Shown here one piece after another: positions 54,141 through 64,000 of a stretch of DNA of 64,000 nt. The DNA lies in contig WARS01002812.1 of assembly GCA_008933995.1 (NCBI GenBank), positions 186,001-250,000 on the forward strand, given 5' to 3'. A program made the translations under genes and the position numbers. Position 1 is the stretch's first letter. Each line of letters starts with the position of its first letter. Source of the stretch: Datnioides undecimradiatus (taxonomy: Eukaryota; Chordata; Actinopteri; Lobotiformes; Datnioididae). The notes under the pieces were generated by a model. It was given only the letters and a program-made list of their open reading frames with translations, made no database searches and was not told the origin of the DNA.

Positions 54141-57100
54141 CTGGGTTTTCTCTAAAAGTGAAAAATGAGGTTATGCTTTAACACAGAGCAAACAATCGCA
54201 TTTGCTTTGACAGATAAGTCACTTATTTTGCAGAGACCCTTCAACCCGTCCTCCAACGACACTTGACTTGAGGTATGTTAATAGATTTACCCTTAAAGGA
54301 ACATACCACCACTTTGCGTCAATGCAGGCTGTTTGCGAAGTCCTCCAATGCAGTCAATGGCTTCCAATCATTAATAACCAAATGCACACTGCAGATACAT
54401 ATTATAAATATAATGCAAAGTTACATTTGTGTATTCTCAGGGTAATTGAAGTTGTGCACGTGGAAACACTGGCTGACACTGTACAGAGCGGCGTGTTTGT
54501 TTGTTTGGCAATGCACAACACAATACACCATTGTTACGAACAATTAAACGAGCATCAAGGACAACACACAGAGGGCGCGTGACATGTTTCCATTGTGCTC
54601 CCTGCTGTCGCTGGGTGCCTCGGAGGTGCGTGCACGCATAAAAGCAGGAGCCTTCAGTAAAATCGCATGAAATCGAGCTTCCGCTCGAATCCACACATGA
54701 ACGCACCGCTACCCCGTGTCAGGCGTTTGAATGCCCTGTGCCGTTCAGCTGCGCAGACGCACCACGCACCGGGGGGGCGCGGGAATGATCGCGGGACAGA
54801 TGTGTTCAGGTGCAAAAACGGGAAAAAGGAGTAAAATGTTAAAGTTGATGTGACGCAAAGATCCACTGTTCATTCAAAGCAACGCTAAACTCTGCAGCTG
54901 TACGGCAGGACTGAAATGTAATAACACAGCGTGTGTGTGTGTGTGTGTGTGTGAGTGTGCGCGTGTGTGCGCATAAATAACTAGTTAACTTCCCTTTAGA
55001 AGCACAGATTATAACATCGCTTGTTTTGAATAAGCTCCATTCCGCCACCTGCTGGTTAAAAGAAGCACATGTTCCTTTTGTGTGCGCGCTTGCTCGCTTG
55101 TGTGTGTGTGTGTGTGAGTGTGTGTGCGTGCGTGTGTGTCACGCCTGAGAAAGGTGATAAGAAAACCTCATTTTCACGGAATTCAATAACAGTGTGACCA
55201 GCGCCGGCGAGTTTCATCGGTTTTATGAGAGAAAGTGATCGGCTGCTTCCTCACGAGAAGGAAAAACTTCAGTATTACCGATAATTAGAAAGCACCGTGA
55301 GTCAAAAAAATGATTTATGCATTATCTGCACGCGGTCATGTCAGGGGCTGGGGACGTGCGCGGGTCACAGGCTGCAATCTGGGGGAAAGGGCTCGAGGTC
55401 AGCGGTCAGTCGTTGCCTGGATACTAAACCTGCAGTCGCCTCAAGGCCTTTAACACGGAGGCGAGGCGCGAGCGCTGCGCTTTACATGTGAGGCGGTAGC
55501 GGATATCATTACAAATTAACACGCGCCTCGTTGGCTTCACTATAAAATACAGTAGAGTATGGCTGCAGCAGGTTTACTGTGCATCATAAGAAGAGCCCAG
55601 CATTAGTATTGCATGTGTATCTCACTGATTTGCATTGATAGATAAGCCTTGGCACTGTATTGCTGCCAATACAAAGTTATAAAAAGAATATTAAGCTGTG
55701 CACACAATGCACAATCTATAGAAAAGGTTCATTTGTCCCCTGTACGTTTGGCTTTAATAATAGTTTAGATCACCCTGAGGGATGTGATGAGTTCTGCTCT
55801 GTATTTGTAGATATTTAAGTTTCTTTCGGGTTAATATGAAAGTGCGTGTGTGGACACGTCTAAAGACTTTTGTGTATCGGCCCTGTCTGTAATGTGTTTC
55901 TTAGTTCCTGGATGCTCCTGGCGCAGAAGTTTACTCTGAGTTTCAGTCTTAATTTCCAACGTTTGACGTCTCACAGAGCTGTGTCGTGGTCACAGTCACT
56001 GGTTGTTTAACTCTGATCCTGTTTAAAGGTTTGTTGTTACTCAGGCTGTAATCACTTTATGTCTAAAGGTCTGTAACTGTTTCAGCCTGTAGGTCTGACA
56101 GGTCTCGTCCTAATGATGAATGTTACTGGTACAAAACAAGTGTCTTTAACCCTTTGATGTCCCTTCACACAAAAATGTGCTCATAAAAAATAATCAAGCT
56201 ATAAAAAAGTTATACATTTAAATTATAAATGTTAAACCAGCACCTGTCCTAATCATACATATTAAATATAATGAATTTTTAAAACTTTTAACCCTTAAAT
56301 AACCAAAAAAGGTTTTGTCATGATGCAACTCCGTTTTAGGGTCTAAAACACACAATAAATGACTTAATTTCAATATGCTTCATGCAAACTGGACTATTTA
56401 TGATTTAACTATTGCAGCCTGATATATCTGAAAGATTAGCAGCAACATTTATTTATATGCATTATTATTTTTTGCTCAGTGTCAAATACTGACGTTAAGG
56501 TCCCGTCATAGAGAGCTGAGAAATAAGAAGATGCAACTAAAAAAAAGTTGACAACACTCAAAAATGCATAAATCATCAACAATGTGCATGAAAAAAAGGA
56601 TAAAATATGTAAGGAATTAAAAGCTAAAAGCACATAAATGTGCTGAGGTGCATTCAGTTTTCTGGTCAAGTGAAGTCGTCTGCTGTAGGGGACGTGGACG
56701 TCTTTCGCACAAGATGCGGGGTAAATCAGCCAGAGGGGCTGATGACTCACACCTGCACGGATGAAACGACGATCCGTCAGTGCGGCGAGCACCTGGGCAT
56801 TTGGTTTGTTCTTCTTCAGCAGATCCACCACCAGGTGTCAGTAAAGATCAACGGATCAGACAGGAAGTCGTGCGGGCAGAACTGGGGCGAAATCACAGGA
56901 CTCATTCACATCGGAGGCCGCATGTGTTTGATTCAGATATCCAGCAGCAGGTTTATTTATTCATGTGTTATGTGGAAGTTAATTTGAATAAAATGCACTC
57001 AATTTACAAAACTGAAGCGCAGCACAGGACGCGGTATGCTGATTAAATCCCTACCTGGTCATTTGCAGCATCCTGCTTTATGTAGGATGTCTGATTTTAC

Positions 57101-60100
57101 AGATGCTGCAGATACAGACTGGGGTGACACAACTTCTTCTTTGTGAAGCTGATTAAAAATACAATATGCGACATGTCTAAATGAGTAAAAAGCCCCATCA
57201 TGCAACTGGAGTACTGCATGCAAACAGTCAAAAGCCTGGTATTCCTTGTTATCCAGTGCATTCGCAGTTATCTCCTCTGCACCTGAGACGTCCACGCTCC
57301 AAGTTCAGCTGCTGTGACTGACTCAACAAGTAAGGGTCACAGCCGTTTGGGGGTTGGAGGCAAACTCAACGCCGTTTACCCTGCGCTGTGAAAACTCGAG
57401 GTCTAGTCACATGAATAATGGACGGGTTTGGGCTCATATGTAGAGTCAGCAGCTCGGGATATAGGCCTGTTTTCATACACAGCTGATGTAAACAAATCTG
57501 CTACAGCACCATGAAACTTTAATCACATCCCGTTTCTGCCGAGCGTCTCAGTTCTTGTATTATGTAAAAGACCCGTCAGCTGATTGTGACGGAGGATTCA
57601 GACGTTTTTCACGTTCGCGTCCCTCTTAAACGCGGAATCGAACCGCGCGGGACAAGACCTTACACGTGGTTTCTGTTCCCGTTGGACCAATGATCACATG
57701 GACGGGCGCAGGAAGTGCGGTGGCGAAGCTCAGGAAGACACACCCTCCGCTCCCCGGGCTGTGAGCAGCGGGAACTTCCTCTGTAGGTATCGTCGTTCAA
57801 GTGTGCAACCGGCACGCTATTCTTCTATCTGAGAAGAGTGCACGCTTGTTTTTGTGGTTTTAATTTCCTCCCAGTATCTTTGTGAATTAGAAACAGGGGG
57901 CGTGAGCGAGCGACTCGACCTTGGGTGGTGATAAATCCTGACCGTTTGACCGAGTGACCCCCTCGTCTTCTCCCCCGGTTGCTAGCTGGGATTGGAGCAC
58001 TTGATCAATGGCCGGCTGTCGTCAATGCGCCGGGCCGTTAGCGTCCTGCGGGCACGGCGATGGAGATCCTTTGGTCTGAACCTGACAGCTTCTGCAGCGG
58101 GGAGGGAGCGGCGCCTTCCTCTGCACAGCCATGGCTGACATCCTGCCACAGGAAACTGAAGCAAACCTCAGTGGAAAACAAAGTGTGTTATTTTCTATTT
58201 CATTTCTATTTCAGCGTTCAGGAGTGGCTGATACACCCTCCTGCAGATTTCCCTTTTCTCGTCAAGCTCGCTCCTTTACTTGAGGTCTCACACTAACATA
58301 TTACCTTTTGATCTTTCCCATCAATCCCGATCTGGTCGTGCATCAGGTTTTGGGGTTTTCAGTGAATAATGAAGTGCAGGGACCCAAAATATAACTTAAA
58401 ATGGGGCCACAACCCTAAAACAAAGTCCTATTTCATTATAGTTTTAATGTTATGATGCAAAATTTCAGCCAAGAGTGTTTTCTGTGCAAACGGCCTCCAC
58501 CAGCTGTATTTAAAAAGCATTTAACTCATGAAGAACAGCATGAACAGCAGCTAAAATCATAGTTTTTAAAGTACAGTTTGAGTTTTTCACCAAATCAACC
58601 CTCGTGGCGAGCTAACTTTAGCCCACGGGCCACACTTAGGGCAGAGCTGATGCAGCTACGCAGCACTGATCGTACAGCGTTCGCTGAGCGGCCGACCGCG
58701 GTCACGCCTCGCGGACTCATGTGAACCGCTCTGACCCGCACCCGGTTTTAAATCGTCGCGGAGCTGATGGTGGAGTTCGGAGGCCCGGTCGTCAGAGGCC
58801 TTTTCGCATTAGCGCGAGACAGCTGGGCCGCGGCGAGGAGGCTTTTAAAAGCAGAACTTTTGCTGAATTATTTCTGAGGATGCATAATACATGACCCCGA
58901 GAGACCACGAGGGAGAGGATGGGGGCGGCGAGGCTGGGCGAGGAAAAGAGGGGCAGCATGAAATCTCTCCAGCTTCCTCTTCCTCAACGTTTACTGCACC
59001 ATCACCGAGATCTGTGGACACATCGCCGTGGAAACACCAGGATGCTTGAATCAGACACATCTGATGATTACATGCCGCGTGCAGTCGTCCGCTGTGTGTC
59101 GTGTGGGTGTTGCTGTTTGCCAGGAGGAGTTTCCTCCGTTGTTTGCTTCCCTCAACGGTCCAAATACGACATCGAGCCTGTCCACGATGCGAAGGCTCTG
59201 ATTAGTCGGGCCATATTTGACAATTACGACCAGACGCTGAGCTCACGCCCTCCGCTGCACATGACTCCTTTCAAACAAATTGGCTGTGATTTGATTTGCG
59301 TCCTCGGTGGGTTATAAATGGGGTTGCATCATTCCGGCTTGCAGGCCGTGCCTCGTCTGATGATGTGAGTGAGGCGGCCTGACGCTGAGTGTTGCGCCCG
59401 CCGTTGTTGCGGCGTGCTTCGGCCTGGCCTTGGGTGGCGTCTGCAGTCGCGGGAGGGGTGCGTGGCACGATGCTCCGGTCCACTCTGAATGCAAATGAAC
59501 AGGGGACTAATATTTACAGTCTCCACTCTGTCGTCTCCTCCTGCTGATTGTCTCCAGATCAATACCTAAGAAGAAGGGAGGCGGGCGGAGGAGGGGCATC
59601 CTTACATCTCTGATGGAGAGTGATGCTCTGAAACTGCAGGAGCATCAACTTGCATCGTCTCTTTTAGTCTTTCTTACTCTCCTCAGCTCTTCCACAGACA
59701 TATAAGCTTTGGCATAGCTACAATTACTACCCTATCTGCCCTTCTGTGCTCATTTAGATGTGAATGAGAGCGACTCAAAGGTATTTAAATGCATACTGTG
59801 CACAAGATTCACACGATCAAAGCTACAATAACGATTAGATTATTAATAAATATCTGATGAATGTTTTCTCTGCACCTTCCTGCGCTGCAACAAATCGCCT
59901 CAGCGAAGGACACGTCACTGATGTAACGCACCCGAAGCCGGCTACAGCCAGTTAGCTTAGCTACTGCAAACCGCTATTCGGCTTCAGTTGTTATTGCAGC
60001 TCAGAAAAGGCCTTCTGCAAATTTAGTTTATGTTGCCCTTCAATGTAAAAGAGTTTTTGTCAACTTTGAAGTACAACATAATCTTTCTGAGGCTCCTAAT

Positions 60101-60992
60101 TGCCGAGGTTAAGACTTTAAGCTAACGCAGTGGCGAAGGCAGCCACAGCCACACTGCGGCAACCCAAACACTGAGATAACAGGAGTTTAAATGACTTATC
60201 ATACGTGCCGCTGAAGGCTGGCACATTTAAATCACACTGATCTCATCTGAGATGGAGACGGTCAGCGATCTTGAACAACGGCGCGTCTGATACACGAGGA
60301 GGAAGGATATGGCAGGACGGGCTGCGGTCTGGGTCCCAAACTGCACCCAAAAAGTTCAGATTTGTTCATGATAAATAAAAAAGTATTGTTAAAAAAGTAG
60401 AAAGGGGTGTAGCGCGATAAGGAAAAATACTTTTTTAATGATTTTCCTTCTGAAAATCCTGTTTCCCGGTCCAGGAACGTAACCAAAGAACCACAAAAAC
60501 AACCATTTAGGCTCTGAATGACATAGGAAGCCATTTTTCTTTAGGCTCTCTGCCATTTACTCAGTGTCAGGTCAGTATGCACCATATAATATATGCTAAC
60601 CTCTTCTATTTTGATGCTAAGCTTCCTTATTATTTTACCAATGGCTGGAAATGTCTCATATTCTTATTTAACAGTTGCTCAGAGGATTCTTTGTCTCGCC
60701 CTGTGCTTTTAGCTTGTCGATCTGTCTGAAGAGTTGCACAGCGTTTCGCTCTCCACATGCAAAGTAAGATCTGTTTCTGCAGCCTCAAAGCGTAAGAGGA
60801 GTCCAGCTTTTCAAGGCAGGCAATTCCACACCTTTCAAGAGTAATGCTTAGGAAAAATGTGGATTTGGGAAAACGCTGAGAAACTCCCGAATAAACAAGA
60901 CCTGAGCTGCAGGATGTCCTCCCCATGGAGACGTAGAAAGAGGACAGACTGCAGGCGCACACGGACAGGAGAGCGGAAACAAACACACAGAG

Positions 60993-60995
<3 letters not shown>

Positions 60996-61028
<33 letters not shown>
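60996..61028. repeat. (GA)n microsatellite
   Basis: About 33 nt of uninterrupted GA. Confidence 0.97.
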
Positions 61029-61030
<2 letters not shown>

Positions 61031-61729
61031 AGGACAAAACATGACTGACGCACTGTCGGCTGAGAGAGGGGGAGAGGTCCCAGGACAGTCCACGGTCCAG
61101 TAAAGCAGAGCCGGGGTGAAAAGAGAGGAGGAGAAGGACAACAAACAAACAGACATCAGGGAGATGTGCAGAGAGTTTACAGCGTTCCTGTCAGCAGGAC
61201 GAACATGGACGACAAGCACCAGACTTAATCTACTGGCTCTGGATGCAGAGCTGCAGCACCAGCACACTCAGAGCTGCAGACACCGACCTGCATGTCCAAT
61301 CACCAGCGCCACCTATAGGCAAAGGAAAGTCCAGGCTGCTGCAGTTTTGCTGACACACAGGCGTATAAAATAAAGATCTGCTCGCTGAACTGTCCTCCAA
61401 ATGCTGCTGATGCTATTTTCTGTCCTGCAAAACTTATTTTTGTTGTTTTTCATCCCCTCCCGAGTTCGAAAGAGGCAGAGGTCCTCGTGTGATGTGCACA
61501 GATCAGAAGACAAATCCGAAAAAGAGAGGGGACAGAAATAATTAATAACACACCTTTTTCGAAATAATATTTTAAATTATTCAGATGTGTGTTTTATAAT
61601 CGGTATAAAATCCCAGTTGCAGATATTTGGGCTCCCTAGCTCCCTCTCATGGACAGTCTGCAGCCTGCTAATTGCTAATTAAATGTTTGTCCCTGGGCTC
61701 ACAAGCTGTCATTAGAGTCGGTAATGGGG

Positions 61730-62306
61730 AGACGATGCGCGCGCACGCCCGAGGAGTCGAACTGTGATTGCACGCGCCCCTGTGTGCGTGCGTTTCTGAG
61801 CTCAATGCGGTTGCGCCCTCGCAGTCTTGAATTTGTCCCGCGGATGCATGTGAGGTGGCGGAGGGGGAGCTCTCCCGTTTGCAAGCAGTGCAAAAGTGTA
61901 CCGGACGCGAGGCGATGCGCACAGCGGAGAGTGTAAGGAAGCGGACGTGGTGAGCGAAAGCAGATTTCTGAGGACAAGGAGACGAAAGTGTGAGCAAACA
62001 GCAGACACGGCGGCGGCGAAGCCTCGGCAGAAGTCAGCATTCCCGGTGTTTTGGAGCACACGTCTCCAGAAAGCTAATCGGAGAGTGGCGTGCGGGGTGC
62101 GCCGTCTGATCGTTATTTCACCGGGACGGATCAGTCTGACCGTCCGCTGCCCGGCTTCAGACGCTACCGTGCGCCCCGATGATGGACCAGCAGTGGTGAT
62201 CCGGTGAAGAAGACGAGCCACCCTGGACGTCAACAAGTCCACCTTTGAGAAAATGGGCTGTTTCTGCATCGCGGAGGGGTGGGCTTTGCTGTAACACCGG
62301 CGGATC
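61730..62306 (+). promoter_or_regulatory. CpG-rich promoter/5'UTR region of the unidentified gene
   Basis: From about 61730 the sequence becomes CpG-dense (GCGCGCGCACGCCCGAGG and similar) and stays so through the open exon at 62307. There is no TATA box. This is typical of a vertebrate CpG-island promoter. The transcription start is not determinable; an in-frame TAA at 62292-62294 marks the start of the coding frame. Confidence 0.45.
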
Positions 62307-62609
62307 ATGGCAGGGGTACACGCTTCAGATGCCGCGTCGGGACATTTTTTGGATCCTGCCATCGGCTCTCCGCCGGCCCAGGGCGCGACCAACGCAGCGG
62401 GAATCACCGGCGACGCGGCCGCGCTGCCTCCACCCGGCACCCGGGCGTATTTGGAGGTGTCAGCCGCTGCCCAGGGCTACGGGGCCGAGGGAGTTTACAC
62501 CAATGGACGGTACAGGGAGCACAGCAGTCCAAGGATCGGGAGTGGCAGCCGCGATAATTCCGCCGAGAGAAGTCAAGGATCTGGAAACACACCTTGCGGC
62601 ATCATGAAG
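62307..62609 (+). CDS. First coding exon of an unidentified gene (101 codons, continues right of window)
   Basis: ATG with A at -3 and G at +4 follows an in-frame stop by 12 nt and opens a CpG-rich frame: MAGVHASDAASGHFLDPAIG..., with TRAYLEVSAAAQGYG, EGVYTNGRYREHSSPRIG and GNTPCGIMK at the end. It is rich in Ala, Gly, Ser and Pro and looks disordered, without signal peptide or membrane segment. A phase-0 donor ATGAAG|GTTGGT ends it; without splicing the frame stops at 62660. Codon content is GC-rich and exon-like, unlike the flanks. I do not recognise the family, and the mammalian neighbours of STAT5 did not suggest a match from memory. It could be the N-terminus of a regulatory or scaffold protein. 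Confidence 0.5.
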
Positions 62610-64000
62610 GTTGGTTGGTTTAAAACACTTGATTCTCCTCGTCAACGACTCTCAAGGTGACACAAGGGGAATTTGCTAAGTGGCCGTGCCACATCATAGC
62701 GTGCCAAGAGCACGGAAAGGCTGTGCAGTCACTTCGACTGTGGTCCAGACACTTCCAGGAGTCTTCGAAGCTCCACTAGCCCAGAAAAAAAGAGATAAAT
62801 CCGCTTTTGTTTGAGCAAATCTTGCAAGAAGTTGAACTAAATGAGAGAATGTGTGAGGAAATAACCCCCAGTTAGAGCTCAGGACCCCACTTTTGGTTCA
62901 AAAACACATATAACATACTTATCAGAAACAACAAATGGACAAATCTCCACTGTCGCAGCCAAGTTTAGGTCCTCCACATTTGTTGTCACGCTCAGGGATG
63001 AAACTCAAACACGCAGGTTGCATCTTAAATGTCTGTTCAAACAGAAGCAAAGTGAGCCTGAGACTTCGCAGCCCAACCTTCCTGAATCAGTTGCAGCTAC
63101 AACACGCAGCACTGCAAACCGGCCCAGTCCTGCGACGCTCCAAATGAGCAGCTGTAGAGTTGTGCAGAGTGTGTGTGTTGTTGCACCTGTGTTCGTTTAA
63201 TAAGAATCATAAAGTTTTTAGTGGCGGGATTCAATTTATTGGCACTTGTAGATGTAAAGGCAGGTCTCGGCGACACAGATGTTTCCCTGAATTTGGAGGT
63301 AACTTCATATAAACCTGATCTACGGGCCAGGCAGCCCTCTCAGTAATGCATAGTGTAATTTTAATATTTTTAATGGTTGACCGACCCTAATTAGTGCCCC
63401 CATTACTGGGGGTTAATTGACTGGTCTTCCACACACGCACGCACGCACGCAACATATTCAAGATGGCAGGTTTCCACACATGAGTTATGTAACATGACCC
63501 CCAACGTTGTGGCGTTCGGTGCGCTCGAACGCGTTGCTGTCAGCAGAGAGAGCGCTCCGCCGGTTACCGTGACAGACTTCGTCACGGGGTCCTTGGTGGA
63601 GATTGAAGTATTGCGTAGGTGGGAAACGCTGGAGAGTTGCATTCTGTCATATCAGACCAATTTGCTTAGCAACTGACACAAAACACCGGCTAACTCTTTG
63701 TCTCCCCCACCTCCCCTGTTATTGGATTCCCGGTGGATGTGGGCAAACACGGCGCGCCCTCCCACTGACAACGCGTAGTGTACGTATATGAAAACAGACA
63801 CTGACACCGGCTGAGTGTTGTCACCTCAGTGGAATTCAGATGGAGGGAGACTCTTTGCCGTCTCCATCCCGAGGCTGCTCCAACATTTGCTCTTCATCCG
63901 AAGGAAAAACTAGAAACTTGAAGCGTCTCCTCTGCCTCCACAGCAGTCAGTCCACCTCTGTGGAGCTCACGAGCAAAACGTGACAGGCAGGCTGGAGGGG
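62610..64000 (+). other. Probable intron 1 of the unidentified gene
   Basis: AT-richer DNA without clear exons. A CpG-richer patch at 63500-63780 carries a 60-codon + frame (MTPNVVAFGALERVAV...) and inverted CCAAT motifs (TTATTGG at 63719-63725); whether this is a second promoter or nothing is open. A short (GCAC)n tract lies at about 63434-63450. Confidence 0.35.

Larger units (their letters stand above)
53958..61720. other. Intergenic region downstream of stat5, no recognised gene
   Basis: About 7.8 kb. It contains a CpG-rich block at 53960-54140, GT repeats at 54930-54952 and about 55100-55140, AT-rich DNA at 56150-56640, a promoter-like GC-rich stretch at 57600-57800 (CCAAT in GGACCAATGATC), another CpG-rich stretch at 58640-58850, and a (GA)n run at 60996-61028. 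Open frames are short and match no family I know. Confidence 0.6.

Noticed and set aside
57624-57696. Minus-strand tRNA-like signals: an A-box match (57679-57689) and a perfect B-box/T-arm CGCGG-TTCGATT-CCGCG (57631-57647) at correct spacing
   Set aside because: The acceptor arms (TGATCAT versus TTTAAGA) and the anticodon stem do not pair and the anticodon loop is not standard, so this is not a tRNA gene. It might be a chance or very decayed Pol III promoter.
63494-63676. A 60-codon frame (MTPNVVAFGALERVAVSRES...) as a second exon of the 62.3-kb gene
   Set aside because: No suitable acceptor/donor pair frames it and no homology is recognised; its GC-rich patch could equally be regulatory.

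Overview
The window is nuclear DNA of a ray-finned fish, most likely a percomorph teleost. Coding is split into short exons with GT-AG introns. Dinucleotide repeats, mostly (CA/GT)n, are very frequent. The recognisable proteins are fish-type STATs. Nothing looks bacterial, organellar or viral, and I recognise no reverse transcriptase, transposase or capsid gene. The species cannot be fixed from the sequence.

Layout, all on the + strand. (1) 1-2615 holds the last five coding exons of stat3: the end of the SH2 domain, the activating tyrosine, a 60-nt exon that I recall from fish but not from mammals, the PMSP serine site and the stop. A 3'UTR follows to about 3.59 kb. (2) 3.6-7.45 kb is intergenic, with a GC-rich motif cluster at 4.86-5.08 kb and a 0.9 kb CTGT/CTGC repeat array at 5.76-6.70 kb. 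(3) About 7.57-53.94 kb is a complete stat5 gene. It has a non-coding first exon ending at 7668, a first intron of about 31.6 kb (with a candidate extra 5'UTR exon at 36140-36203), and 18 coding exons between 39260 and 51987. Every splice phase joins cleanly to give a 786-residue protein. The 3'UTR is about 1.9 kb with two AATAAA signals. (4) 53.96-61.7 kb shows no gene I recognise, only CpG-rich blocks and simple repeats. (5) A CpG-rich block at about 61.73-62.61 kb contains what looks like the first coding exon (62307-62609) of a gene I could not identify, running out of the window to the right.

stat3 and stat5 are paralogous latent transcription factors of the JAK-STAT pathway. Here they sit head-to-tail on one strand. 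The points most worth a second look are the in-frame stat3 exon with G-runs just after its donor, the stat5 SH2 loop that looks four residues longer than in mammals, the GT-repeat acceptor of in-frame stat5 exon 18, the candidate uORF-bearing 5' exon, two unusual DNA structures in stat5 intron 1 (a G5T-repeat quadruplex motif and a nested inverted repeat), and the unidentified exon at 62.3 kb. I found no clear evidence of a wholly new system.
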